Part shown: one piece after another, positions 45,847 through 57,341 of the stretch
How the letters are laid out: each line of letters opens with the position of its first letter
Numbering within the stretch: the stretch's first letter is position 1
Assembly: GCF_012273895.1 (NCBI RefSeq)
Contig: NC_052111.1
Location: 8,938,759 to 9,002,758 of the forward strand
Source: Zerene cesonia
Taxonomy: Eukaryota; Arthropoda; Insecta; Lepidoptera; Pieridae
DNA length: 64,000 bases
Direction of reading: 5' to 3'
Program-made: the position numbers and the translations under genes
The notes under the pieces: generated by a model
Database searches by the model: none
What the model was told of the DNA's origin: nothing
Seen by the model: only the letters and a program-made list of their open reading frames with translations

Positions 45847-48156
45847 GGGAGAGAGAGAGAGGGAGAGAGAGAGAAAACTATTTATTTGAAATGTGTCGGT
45901 TACCGTGCGCGTGCGCGTGCGGGTGGTGCGAGAGCGGCATGCGCGCGCAGGCGGGCGGGTGCGCGTGCGCGAGCGGCGGCGCGAGCGGCGCCGCGCTCCA
46001 GTCGCGGTACACGCGCCGCCCCGCGCCCGCGCCGCCCGTGCGCCACTCCGACAGCTCCACGCTGAGGACCTGGAGCGGGATGACCAGTTATTTGTTATGC
46101 TAGAGCTGGTTGTCGAGTCATCAGGGAACACACAGAAGATCTTGGTAGGATAAGTAAGAAGAAACGGGCTTCCGGCTCCCACTTTTATACTCCAACCTTC
46201 ACTACTCTCACGGAACTCACAGTAGCGTTAGAATTATACTTATAACTAATAACATTTAATAACAATCCTTATTTGCCTTCACAAATCATTAAACAACTGA
46301 GTAGTATAAACGTTGTGAAGGACTACTGTCTGAAATAGGTCGTAAGAAGACCTTAGGAATAGGATCGTCGTAGGAATAGGTACAAAGAATTAAGTGAGAA
46401 AAATAACACTTGAAATAAATTTCACAGAAGGACGATATAAAACTGAATCGATGCTGTATAGGAAATTAAAACCAAGTAACCTATACGAGAGAACAGATTT
46501 AACCATTGATTATGCATAGATTGTTCTTGATAAACGCAAACATTTACCGAGTTACTCTCAGAGTCATCACTACTCAATCTTATAATGTAGATCTCTCAAA
46601 TTATAAAAACTCATCGAAAATAACTCACCGGTGTGGAACTCTTGCTCCGGCCACTGATATCAGATCCATTGCTTGTTCTATTCTTATCTCGATTCCTCTC
46701 CGGAGACTCGCGGCAGGAACCATCGGGATCGTCGCGAGACTGGAAAAATGCGAAATCAGTAATTTATAATAATTTTATGCTATATCGACAAGAGGAGTTC
46801 ATTGTGTCGGTAGCTCAAAACTTAAATGCGCGTATGAGACTGTTCTTAAGATATTTATCAGTAAGAAACATTTTAAACCCTCTGTGTAGGGTCTATAGGG
46901 ACAGTTGAAAGCTTATAGTTTAATATAAATTACTGACAAATTAATGAAGGTATAAAAGGCAAATATTATATCGGCAGAAGCTGTTTCCAAAATACAATAA
47001 TTCCCTATATAATCCAATATCCACATTCAAGAAAACGTGGCCTATATGGGCAAGCCGGTGTAATACATATGTTGTTAAACATCTTTTTATGCATACAAAT
47101 ATTTAATACAAACAAACCAAGCAAGTGGCTCACATTTAATTTAATTAAAATGCCTACCTTCTGATGGTTTGAGGTCGGCATGCTGTTAGCGCCGCTGCTG
47201 ACGAGGCGCAGTTGTTGTCTTATATTCGCCTTCTCTCTCGCACGCTTGCGTTGGAACTCTTCTTCTACCCTGTAATATACCATAGATATGGTAAGAATAC
47301 ATGAATATAACCCTAATAGGAGGCCAGTGTCCCAGCTGTGGGAACATATATGATGATGATGATATGAATATATCATATATAGGTAATAATGATTCGATCG
47401 TTGCGGTATGATAAGTATGCAGCATAAGCAGTATTTAAACAATTTTCAAAATTTGCGTTCCGTTGTCTAGACTGCAAAACAGTGTTGATATATTATGCTA
47501 TTATTCTTTTTCCCCCTTTTTTTGTAACTAGTATTACTACACAAGTCCTTACTAAAGACACTTACTAAAGACGTTTCATATGTCCGAAATTTTTAGTTGT
47601 TCAATTGAAATCCAGCTTCTACAAGTTAAGCCATTTTTATATTTCCTTTTTTTTCTTTTTTTTTATGTCATAGCGGGCAACTGAGCTGGTGGTTCGCCTG
47701 ATGGTAAACGATCACCACCGCCCATGAACATTCGCAGAGGCCTCTGAGAATGCGCTGCTCGCTTTTAAGGGACAAGGGGTAGGGAAAGGATTGTCGACTG
47801 GAAAGAGGGAATGGACTGGGAAGGGCTAGAGGAAGGAAATAGGCCTCCGGCTCCCCCACTCACCCTACGAAACACAATAGCAAGCTATTATTTGACGCCG
47901 GTTTTCTGTGGGGGTGTGGTACTTCCCCGGTGCGAGCTGGCCCAATTCGTGCCGAAGCATGCTCGACTCCCACAATAAAATAAAATCCTTCCTTTTCTTT
48001 GGAGACTCACCTCCTCATTGCTTCCAGCTCGGTTTTCCTCTGCTGCTCCTTCAGATCTGCCTCCTTGGACAGCTTCTCAGCAAGTCGCCGCCTTTCCAAT
48101 TGCCTGACTGTCGATTGGAACGTGAACCGCTTGCTTCGGGGCTGCGGGTTCGAGCG
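41425..48156 (-). CDS. unrecognised basic coiled-coil and proline-rich protein, C-terminal six exons
   Basis: Six minus-strand exons with GT-AG borders join in frame: 48011-48156, 47158-47269, 46629-46739, 45904-46069, 43182-43386, 41425-41515 (stop TAA at 41427-41425). Phases run 2, 0, 0, 1, 2 and all match. About 276 residues are visible. The first two exons encode a highly charged helix: FTFQSTVRQLERRRLAEKLS, then KEADLKEQQRKTELEAMRRV and EEEFQRKRAREKANIRQQLR, so a coiled coil is likely. A Ser/Arg-rich linker follows, then a GC-rich exon with an Ala/Pro/His tract (HHPHAHAHG). The next exon has SPRSPRSGRSPQSP-type proline-directed phosphorylation sites, and the C-terminus is basic. No membrane segment or catalytic motif is seen, which suggests a cytoskeletal or scaffold role, but no family was recognised. 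The 5' end is not established; candidates are 48537-48707 and 62124-62183. Confidence 0.75.
43472..43692 (-). repeat. poly-A retroposon family (copy 4), cut by a MITE
   Basis: Antisense copy starting aattttttttatagcgggcacctgagctgg and ending abruptly at cacaatagcaagc, where the MITE arm ttagaaattaaaaac begins at 43693. It includes a triplicated 'aagggat' motif. Confidence 0.7.
43693..43800. mobile_element. foldback MITE, one arm (copy 3)
   Basis: ttagaaattaaaaacttttgtaacggattttaaacgcgatttattc, then cgacgtttcgaacactttacagcgagcgtggtcacg. The second arm is missing. Confidence 0.65.
44814..45020 (+). repeat. tRNA-related SINE, 'gtgagcgtagaacc' family, intron of the coiled-coil gene
   Basis: Full copy: gcctccttggtacagtggtaaacgcgtgagcgtagaacc, box B GGTTCGATTCC, ggtggggac, A-run, tgtctcggtctggcagg ... 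ccccagtaggggacacgggacttcactt. Very similar to 35338-35544. Confidence 0.8.
45696..45776 (+). mobile_element. LINE C-terminal coding fragment
   Basis: Encodes WRRKAENRAEWRALGEAYIQ followed by QW, the C-terminal signature (WR..GEAYVQQW) of RTE-like/CFDP2-type reverse transcriptase proteins in insects, with the usual 'ggagaggcctatatccaacagtgga' 3' end. Truncated upstream and followed directly by the (GA)n tract. Confidence 0.65.
45777..45876. repeat. (GA)n microsatellite
   Basis: About 100 nt of GA units with a few GGGA and AAAG interruptions, starting at the 3' end of a LINE fragment and ending about 28 nt from the exon at 45904-46069. Confidence 0.95.
47310..47360 (+). repeat. retroposon tail fragment
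   Basis: cctaataggaggccagtgtcccagctgtgggaacatatatgatgatgatgat, the same tail as at 5518-5808 and 57530-57600. Confidence 0.6.
47650..47974 (-). repeat. poly-A retroposon family (copy 5), beside an exon donor
   Basis: Antisense full copy beginning with a T-run (tttttttttatgtcatagcgggcaactgagc) and ending ccaattcgtgccgaagcatgctcgactcccaca. It ends 37 nt from the donor side of exon 48011-48156 of the coiled-coil gene. Confidence 0.8.
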
Positions 48157-48536
48157 CTGTGCAGGGAAGACTTTTATTAATTTATATATTTATGTAACTA
48201 TGTAAATTGAGAAAAAAGGTCTTATATATCTATGTTTAATTTATTATAAGTATGTTTAGTTTGTTTATTGTTCGTTAACGGGCAAACAACTGAACGGATT
48301 TTAATACGATTTTGAATAATGTCTTAACATATTTTCACAAAATAAGAGATGGATAGAATTTTACTACCCCGATCAAGTGAATATAAATAAATAAAAAAAT
48401 TGTAAATTTATAATAAGCTGCTAATCTATTAAATATCAGTCAGTAATTATCATCAGATCAGCAAGTCAATTAGTGTCAACACAACAAAACACAATAGACA
48501 CGCTAAAACGTTACTGCATATACCAAGTGTGGTTAC

Positions 48537-48707
48537 TATCTTTTGTGTGGGTTTATTATAATATGGCATTTGGAGCGTGCGAATGGGATAGGATCTAATG
48601 ATCAGACCTGGTTTCCTTACGAGTGATTTGGAGACGAGATGACCTTTCGCTGTGGAGATGTCACGCTTCGAAGTTTTCGAGGGAAATATACATTTTAGAT
48701 TGAACGC
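48537..48707 (-). CDS. possible upstream exon of the coiled-coil gene, or a small membrane protein ORF
   Basis: On the minus strand an acceptor CTGAACAG at 48708 opens an ORF beginning AFNLKCIFPSKTSKRDISTA with fairly coding-like codon choice. A donor-like GTAACC at 48536 would leave phase 0, as the next exon needs. If not spliced, the frame runs on through a hydrophobic LGICSNVLACLLCFVVLTLI segment to a stop at 48453. Either reading is speculative, and no homologue was recognised. Confidence 0.3.
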
Positions 48708-48737
48708 CTGTTCAGTATTAGGTGACGTAAGAAACAA

Positions 48738-49780
48738 TTATATTATTAGAAATCGGAAGCGTACAGCAGTTGTTTTTTCGTAGTTATATATTTCATAAAG
48801 ATTTCGATTATAATTTCAAATTTCATTCAAGTTCCAAGTTTAACCTTGCGCCTAACAGTAGGTAAGACGGATATTTTTATCATATACAACACAATAACGT
48901 GACTATAAACTATGTATGCATTGTACACAAAAACGTGGCTATTATATTAACGAAATAAACCCACAATGCAATTTTCAAATAGTGTGAATATTATTTAATA
49001 TAACAAAGGCGCAATGGAAAGCAGATGATTAAAATCTGGGGCATCCTTGCGCAAGCGGCCTCACTGGATGCGTGGTTCCTTTTGTTTAGATTCGTTAATT
49101 ACTGTGTATGTAATTCAAATGCATGGTTAACAATCTGATTGACTAGGATAAGTGAGTGCCCTGCACTCGTAGAAGTTGCTTAAAAGGTTTACAATTGATG
49201 ATTGAAGCGTCAGAGTGCGTAGTTGGCGGGAATTTCTTTAATTACATCAATTTAATTAAGTTGTTTATGAAATGGGAAATACCATTTAAAAGTTATTTAA
49301 AACGACTTTAAAAGTCTATTTGCTGATACTCTCGGCAGTTAACGGTGATCTACAATGTCTGTCCGGAAGTCTTAACACAAATATAATATATTTTATCCAA
49401 CCATATTATTGCTATCAAGGAAAACGCATCTTTACGTGACACGCGTGGAGGAATTCCGCCTAACGATTTCCCGGTGAAATATCTTAATAACGATCTAATT
49501 TAACACTATTAGTTCCATGTGAATCGCGATCATCATCATCATCGGCCATCTATGTTGTGTATGATTCGAAACAATAGTAAGTATATAATGTATGATAATG
49601 TACGTATCGAAAATTATACACTTATATACAAACGTTGGCTGCGGACAAGTTGTTGATAAAACAAACAATTTAAATATTTTATTGGACTTGGTTGAAATTG
49701 CAGTTGGCGACTCTTCGGCATTCAATTTCTAAATAAAATCTGTCAAAGTATTTAAAAATAAAAAACCAATCATTTATAAT
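48738..49780. other. non-coding stretch upstream of the coiled-coil exons
   Basis: Probably intron of the minus-strand gene. AT-rich, with a short GC-richer island at about 49035-49085 that gives no convincing exon. Confidence 0.4.
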
Positions 49781-49897
49781 CTATACTAATATTAAAAAGC
49801 TGAAGCATTTGTTTGAACGCACTAATCGCAGAAACTACTGGTTCGATTTGAAAGATTATTTCAGTGTTAGACAGCCTATTTATTGAGGAAGGCTATA

Positions 49898-51011
49898 CTT
49901 AGTCTGGCCATAAATACTGTTACACTTAATTATAAAAAAATATTACATTTGAATTNNNNNNNNNNNNNNNNNNNNNNNNNNNNNNNNNNNNNNNNNNNNN
50001 NNNNNNNNNNNNNNNNNNNNNNNNNNNNNNNNNNNNNNNNNNNNNNNNNNNNNNNNNNNNNNNNNNNNNNNNNNNNNNNNNNNNNNNNNNNNNNNNNNNN
50101 NNNNNNNNNNNNNNNNNNNNNNNNNNNNNNNNNNNNNNNNNNNNNNNNNNNNNNNNNNNNNNNNNNNNNNNNNNNNNNNNNNNNNNNNNNNNNNNNNNNN
50201 NNNNNNNNNNNNNNNNNNNNNNNNNNNNNNNNNNNNNNNNNNNNNNNNNNNNNNNNNNNNNNNNNNNNNNNNNNNNNNNNNNNNNNNNNNNNNNNNNNNN
50301 NNNNNNNNNNNNNNNNNNNNNNNNNNNNNNNNNNNNNNNNNNNNNNNNNNNNNNNNNNNNNNNNNNNNNNNNNNNNNNNNNNNNNNNNNNNNNNNNNNNN
50401 NNNNNNNNNNNNNNNNNNNNNNNNNNNNNNNNNNNNNNNNNNNNNNNNNNNNNNNNNNNNNNNNNNNNNNNNNNNNNNNNNNNNNNNNNNNNNNNNNNNN
50501 NNNNNNNNNNNNNNNNNNNNNNNNNNNNNNNNNNNNNNNNNNNNNNNNNNNNNNNNNNNNNNNNNNNNNNNNNNNNNNNNNNNNNNNNNNNNNNNNNNNN
50601 NNNNNNNNNNNNNNNNNNNNNNNNNNNNNNNNNNNNNNNNNNNNNNNNNNNNNNNNNNNNNNNNNNNNNNNNNNNNNNNNNNNNNNNNNNNNNNNNNNNN
50701 NNNNNNNNNNNNNNNNNNNNNNNNNNNNNNNNNNNNNNNNNNNNNNNNNNNNNNNNNNNNNNNNNNNNNNNNNNNNNNNNNNNNNNNNNNNNNNNNNNNN
50801 NNNNNNNNNNNNNNNNNNNNNNNNNNNNNNNNNNNNNNNNNNNNNNNNNNNNNNNNNNNNNNNNNNNNNNNNNNNNNNNNNNNNNNNNNNNNNNNNNNNN
50901 NNNNNNNNNNNNNNNNNNNNNNNNNNNNNNNNNNNNNNNNNNNNNNNNNNNNNNNATTTGCAGTTAACAATTTTCTTTTTTCTTTATTACAATATTTATG
51001 GCAAGACTAGG
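49898..51011. mobile_element. mariner-like TIR transposon (interior in gap)
   Basis: Inverted ends: CTTAGTCTGGCCATAAATAC at the left and, read in reverse, CCTAGTCTTGCCATAAATAT at the right. It is flanked by TA dinucleotides (49896-49897 and 51012-51013), as in Tc1/mariner. The interior is 1000 N, so a transposase cannot be checked. A second copy abuts the gap at 1-654. Confidence 0.75.
49956..50955. other. assembly gap (1000 N)
   Basis: Nominal-size gap inside the mariner-like element. Confidence 0.99.
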
Positions 51012-51050
51012 TATATGTACCACGGGCGAAGCCAGGGTGGACCATTAGTA

Positions 51051-52642
51051 AATTAAAATGTGGTGTTTTATACACTGTCAATTAATACTAGTTGAAATCA
51101 GCTGTTTGAGTTTGAAAAAACTTAAACCTCTCTCCAAAATAAACCACCAACCATAATCAGCCGAACTGTTATTAAAATTGTCATTGTCTCTAACGATAAA
51201 TAATATTATCGTGTTAATTTAAAAAGAACAAAGTCTAAACAATATACATCTATTAAACCAAATGGCTTTTTCATGCTTGTAATTTATTGCTTTTGTTATT
51301 CAAGGATTTAAATAGAATATAAACATTGATAGAGATCATTCGTGATATATATTATCCATTCTTTTATCACTAAAATATATATAAAACGACCGCCAAATAC
51401 GTAAATATACAAGCACGATTATAACAACTTGCTTTGTTTATAAATACATGTTAACTAACAACGAGATGAAATATACTTTTATACGGCCAAATATACTATT
51501 ACACTGAGTATATATATTCAACGAAAGCACATGTAAATAATAAATATAGTTTAAAATACTTAACCACGCTTTAATGACAGAATCAACTATATTGTCTCAC
51601 TTGCTCTTATAAAGAGTATACGTAAAAAAATTAATCTTGGTTATACTGATGATTCTAATCAGGATAACAAAATAAACTCATTAATTATTGTATTGTCACC
51701 GAACTTTGATAAGTTGACAAACAAACACAACAAACAGACTTTTTGACAGGAGAATTTCAAAAGTATGTACGCACAGTAAATAAATACGAAATACCTTCGA
51801 TTATATATTAATTAGGATCTTAGGTTAACCGCTCAAAAGATCACGAGAAGATGGTTTAGTAAGTAATAATCTTTAATTGCATTTTCCACGTGTAATCGAC
51901 ATTGCTTTCATTACTATTAAGAGGTTTCCCACAATTAAACACGTATTTTAGCGTCAAGATAAATTACTTATTGTAATTTTAGCGCAAATTGTTGTTGTGA
52001 AAAGTTAATTAAGAAAGGACTTTTATGTTAGTGGGGAGATATTGCAAAGACATTCCTTATGTTCCTTAACTCAACTTGAAGTTTATAGTTTATACAACAT
52101 TTCAATATTTAATAAAAACGAAAGGATCCCAACAAAATGCGATTCGTCAAAGATCTAATATAATTTTGATTCTATCTAATCGTAACAGACGGACTACAAC
52201 TCGCGATAATGCAATGAAAAAACACATTATAAAAAACAGTATTAAACATATGCTAACCCTTTCACGCATACAATACAATGACCAATTAGAAACGGAGACA
52301 AATTTCGCAAAATAGGAAATAACTCGCGAAAGAATACAATAAGTATGTTCACACTGGAGCGAATTTAGTAACCGGTTGCGCTTGCATATGAGAGAATTGC
52401 TAATTTGTTGGTGTGAAATGTTATTACATTAACACATATCGTTTTATTAGATCTGTAATCATCCTTCTAGTAAATCTGAAAGTTGAAAAGCATTTTCCAG
52501 TTGCTTCACCAACTAATTAGTAAGCATATTCCTGGAATAATTAAACATGTAGTTTATTTAGTTTGAAATATTGTTAACTTGATATTTTTATATGTCGCAG
52601 GTGTAGTCATATCAGTGATAATTTCACTAGTTGTTAGATTAC
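51051..52642. other. AT-rich non-coding stretch
   Basis: No exon or recognised repeat. Short ORFs here have no plausible splice context or codon bias. Probably intron or intergenic. Confidence 0.45.
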
Positions 52643-53823
52643 AAGGCCGTCTCCCATCCCCGTGTGGAGTTTCTGGTCTCCCATCGGGCGCGTCCCCAGG
52701 TGGCGGATAGGGAAATGCCCCCCAGATATGGGGGGTACCGGTTGTTTGACCGGCGCGGACCAAAACCAGTGAGAGGGGGCGGGAAGACCAGTAGNNNNNN
52801 NNNNNNNNNNNNNNNNNNNNNNNNNNNNNNNNNNNNNNNNNNNNNNNNNNNNNNNNNNNNNNNNNNNNNNNNNNNNNNNNNNNNNNNNNNNNNNNNNNNN
52901 NNNNNNNNNNNNNNNNNNNNNNNNNNNNNNNNNNNNNNNNNNNNNNNNNNNNNNNNNNNNNNNNNNNNNNNNNNNNNNNNNNNNNNNNNNNNNNNNNNNN
53001 NNNNNNNNNNNNNNNNNNNNNNNNNNNNNNNNNNNNNNNNNNNNNNNNNNNNNNNNNNNNNNNNNNNNNNNNNNNNNNNNNNNNNNNNNNNNNNNNNNNN
53101 NNNNNNNNNNNNNNNNNNNNNNNNNNNNNNNNNNNNNNNNNNNNNNNNNNNNNNNNNNNNNNNNNNNNNNNNNNNNNNNNNNNNNNNNNNNNNNNNNNNN
53201 NNNNNNNNNNNNNNNNNNNNNNNNNNNNNNNNNNNNNNNNNNNNNNNNNNNNNNNNNNNNNNNNNNNNNNNNNNNNNNNNNNNNNNNNNNNNNNNNNNNN
53301 NNNNNNNNNNNNNNNNNNNNNNNNNNNNNNNNNNNNNNNNNNNNNNNNNNNNNNNNNNNNNNNNNNNNNNNNNNNNNNNNNNNNNNNNNNNNNNNNNNNN
53401 NNNNNNNNNNNNNNNNNNNNNNNNNNNNNNNNNNNNNNNNNNNNNNNNNNNNNNNNNNNNNNNNNNNNNNNNNNNNNNNNNNNNNNNNNNNNNNNNNNNN
53501 NNNNNNNNNNNNNNNNNNNNNNNNNNNNNNNNNNNNNNNNNNNNNNNNNNNNNNNNNNNNNNNNNNNNNNNNNNNNNNNNNNNNNNNNNNNNNNNNNNNN
53601 NNNNNNNNNNNNNNNNNNNNNNNNNNNNNNNNNNNNNNNNNNNNNNNNNNNNNNNNNNNNNNNNNNNNNNNNNNNNNNNNNNNNNNNNNNNNNNNNNNNN
53701 NNNNNNNNNNNNNNNNNNNNNNNNNNNNNNNNNNNNNNNNNNNNNNNNNNNNNNNNNNNNNNNNNNNNNNNNNNNNNNNNNNNNNNNNNNNNNNAAAAAA
53801 AAAAAAAAAAGGCCGTCTCCCAT
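52643..53823 (+). mobile_element. non-LTR (LINE) insertion with target-site duplication, interior in gap
   Basis: The direct repeat AAGGCCGTCTCCCAT occurs at 52643-52657 and, after a poly-A run, at 53809-53823. The inserted 5' end is GC-rich (tgtggagtttctggtctcccatcgggcgcgtccccagg...), typical of an insect LINE 5'UTR and unlike its AT-rich surroundings. A poly-A tail of at least 14 is visible after the gap. The interior is 1000 N, so length and ORFs are unknown. Confidence 0.8.
52795..53794. other. assembly gap (1000 N) inside a LINE
   Basis: Nominal-size gap bounded by a LINE 5' end and its poly-A tail. Confidence 0.99.
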
Positions 53824-54373
53824 TGGTCAGTTAAAATCGCAGAATAGCAAATAAAAAAAATCAATTGATCAATCAGAACGCTCAGCATCATCCGCTGCTC
53901 ATTTCGTTCATGATATAGGTACCAAGATTTATTACAATAACACTAAAGTATTTAATAATATTCATGGTGCTTTATAACGATTAATATTACACGTAATTAT
54001 CTGTCATTTCCACCATCACAATATAAAACATGTACCTTATCATCACATTATGCCATTCCTCTTACCATATATATCTTAAAGTATGCATTACATTATTATT
54101 ACAAACCATGTACAAACTTTCTTCACTTCTTAAATATTTAAATATGAATTCGAAACCCATAAACAAAGCTAAGAACTCAAACCTGCCACGATCGTGTCGA
54201 TGGTGTTACGAAGTGTGCACTCAGCTGTTTAAACATTATGTGCCAACTGTGCATATTTAGTTACGATTTCAAATCTAATTTCCACTTACAAACGATGAGT
54301 TTTAAAATTACATACTCAATTTATTTTTATTAATAAGGTATATTTTTGCCACGATAAAATTCCTATCCAATTA
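53824..54373. other. non-coding stretch
   Basis: AT-rich sequence between the LINE insertion and a Helitron-like copy. Nothing recognised. Confidence 0.45.
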
Positions 54374-54545
54374 ATCCTACTAATATTATAAATGCGAAAG
54401 TTTGTAAGGATGTGTGTGTGTTTGTTCCCGCAAAAACTACTGAACGGATTGCAATGAAATTTGGTACGTAGATAGCTGGACAACTGGAATAACAATATAT
54501 AGGCAACTTTTTATACCGATATTCCTAGGGGATACGCAGCTAGTA
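54374..54545 (+). mobile_element. Helitron-like element, 'CCCGCGG' family, internally deleted
   Basis: Starts aatcctactaatattataaatgcgaaagtttg and ends ttcctaggggatacgcagctagta, missing the 'cggacttacgcgggtgaaaccgcgggg' segment. Confidence 0.7.
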
Positions 54546-55187
54546 TGTTATATATTAAAATGTTAGTACGTGCTTTAATCTTATCAGAAGCCAATTTAGG
54601 ACCATAAATTTATAAGCTTAATAAATTATGTATAAATAGACAAGAATCGATATTAGCTTAATCAGTCGTAATGAAATGTTAAAAAGAATCATTGAATAAA
54701 CATTGAATAACTGCGACAAAATGCCCCACGCGCAATGAATCAACAAATAATTTATATTATGACTGCTATATTGTTGTTAAACAATGACAAACATTCAGGG
54801 CATGTCCACGTGTTCATTGTTCGGCCATAATGAAATGTCCTTGGAAGACAGGATAATGTCACTGGTAACCATAAACTCAAATTCATGTCAAATTGTTTTC
54901 AAGATGGTATTCATTTGTGAGCGCGGGAAAACATGTCAGCTGTTGTGGATTGTTTTGACATAAATGTAATTTGAATTGGGAACAGCGAATATCTATATTT
55001 ATTTAGCTTTTCACAAGAAAGAAATAGTTTTTTCAGATAAGAAGATATATTGTAATGTTTCCATTTTTTTATTCACACATTATAAGCCTTTGAATTATAG
55101 TAATTTTTACGGATTTTGGGTAGTATATGGGGAAATAGCGAATACAATATATCATAATACATACAGTTTATTGTAAATGAGACATAC

Positions 55188-55189
<2 letters not shown>

Positions 55190-55226
<37 letters not shown>

Positions 55227-55552
55227 CACAGTCGGCAATTGAGCTGGTGGGATGCCTGATGGTAAGCGCTACCACCGCCCATGAACATTTGTAGAGACGT
55301 AAAGTCGATTACAGACCTTACGCCTCCACAAATGGATTGCCGACTTTAAATTGGGAAGGGATTAAGAAAGGATTTGCGAGAGGAATAAAGGAAAGGACTG
55401 GGAAGGGGAAGGAAAAGGACATGGGCCTCCGGCTCCCCCACTCACCGAACGAAACACAGCAGAATGCTATTTCACGCCGGTCTTCTGTGGGGGTGTGGTA
55501 CTTCCCCGGTGCGAGCGGCACCAATTCGTGCCGAAGCATGCTCGACTACCAC
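55190..55552 (-). repeat. poly-A retroposon family (copy 6) with long T-run
   Basis: Starts with about 33 T (poly-A tail on the minus strand), then atgtcacagtcggcaattgagctggtggg and ends gccgaagcatgctcgactaccacata. The long, uninterrupted tail suggests a young insertion. Confidence 0.85.
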
Positions 55553-55559
55553 ATATAAA

Positions 55560-57340
55560 ACAGTTACTACACTTCACTCATCTCAGCGTGGGTAACTAGG
55601 ACAGTTTCACGGTGTGTTCGCAAACAATAATGTTCGAGGACGGGCGACCTCGCGTGCCGATATGAGCATTTACTGACGAGATGACTTAATGGAACTTGCT
55701 TTGAACTAATATTTGTATAATTTTTTTTGAGGAAAACTCAATAATCCCAAGAATAAATAACATAATCCTATTGACTTACAACTTCGTTCACTACCAGCCA
55801 AGTGCGTTTACAAGATGTATTATGATACGATATATTGTTTGTTCGTTCGATGACTTGGTTCCTTCGAGTTCTTTTCCGTTGTTGGAGCATAAGCTAATGA
55901 CAGTTTTTATTTATCTGCATGTATTTTTTTTTAGTATAAGTGGCCTTAATTCTTGATCTTGGAAAGCGTTATTGAAGTGAGTACAAACTGTGTAGGCGAA
56001 GATAATTCCTTTTGCTTTTTAAAAAATAAATTTATTTATTCAAAAATAATTTGTGTTTAAGCATTAAACTACTTATAAATGGCACAAGCGTGTTTCCAAA
56101 CATTAACAGTTACGTTACGTCAAATAACATAAATGCAACAAAAATTAAAATTCATTATTAATGGCCGTCTGTAATCTATGATCTGCTGTTATTGCTTTTT
56201 ACGAAATTGATGCTTTTTAACTAGATGTAGTCATCATTATGTTAATATAAAGAAATATATAGTGGTCGAGCATTGGTTTTTAACAAAAAATATAAAAAAA
56301 TGCATAAAACAGTCAGGTTAAATTACAAATGACTGACTCTTTCATAGGAAAAATAACGTATGTAAAATTTTAATATCATTTCATGACATGACATTGTTAT
56401 CAAAATGTCAAAAACTCGCATAAGCTGTCATTTTCAAAACAAAATAAGCATATGGGCATTGGTCACCTTTACGAAGGAAGCTCGTAGAGTATAATCTACA
56501 TATCGAAGACCATACAGGTACCTGCATCGACAGGAACAAACACATCAATACAATTTCACCCCCTTTTATCATCTTGCAGTAGTTTATAAAAATCCTTTTG
56601 TAGCGGATACCTACATCATACTAGCTCTGCAAGCCAAATTTCTTCCCGATCGATTGAATAATTTGATCTGAGCCTTTATAGATAAGTCAGTTAGCTATTT
56701 ATATAATAATAGATATACTACAAATAATATTGTTATTATATAAGATCTTAGTTTTTAAATTTTTACATAAAAATATAGTTTACTTCGTTAAAATTGTTTG
56801 AACCCGTTACAAAGCTGTTGGATATGAAGTTTAATTAAACGGGATAACTGTTCGGTCAATCATCGTGTTACTCGCTGCGAGAAATTGGTTAATTGTTGTT
56901 ATTACTTTGTACGCGTTTTCATTATTTTACAAAGCTTAGAGATATCGCAAGGTTCCAGTTAGAAGAATGGCAAAATGCAAATACCCTCTAACAAACAGTT
57001 TCTGCTTTCTATAGAAGAGCTTAGCAGCAATTTATTGTACAAATATGCCTACAATACCATCATATTTGGTACATGTTCTTTTGGATGAAAAAAGCATTTA
57101 AGCATAATAACTGAATGTCTTATAAATTCGTAAATTGTTTTCACCACTAGTATATCTATGGCAACTGTCATAAAGAACAATTTTTGAATTTCGAACGCAC
57201 TAATTAGTTCGTTGTACGGTGTACTGGTTACCTACACAATGATTACGTTATCTGTGGTAACATTATGTCTTTTTTCTTGTTTTTGGCGTCACAGTACAGC
57301 AAGTAAATCATTTACATACATAGCTTCACGTGCTTCTTAT
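55560..57340. other. non-coding stretch
   Basis: AT-rich. No exon with usable splice sites recognised. Probably intron of the minus-strand gene or intergenic. Confidence 0.4.
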
Positions 57341-57341
57341 G

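Larger units (their letters stand above)
49782..51050 (+). mobile_element. Lep1-like element interrupted by a mariner-like insertion
   Basis: The left part (49782-49897, ctatactaatattaaaaagctgaagc ... tattgaggaaggctata) and right part (51012-51050, tatatgtaccacgggcgaagcc...ggaccattagt) together make one Lep1-like element. The break lies in the TATATA segment that is continuous in the copy at 60292-60453. Confidence 0.75.

Noticed and set aside
45679..46182. Long ORFs on both strands over 45.7-46.2 kb
   Set aside because: They come from the (GA)n tract (Ser/Leu or Arg/Glu runs) and the GC-rich exon; only the minus-strand frame with matching splice phases is kept.
49035..49085. A small exon in the GC-richer island
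   Set aside because: No donor/acceptor pair gives a sensible reading frame.
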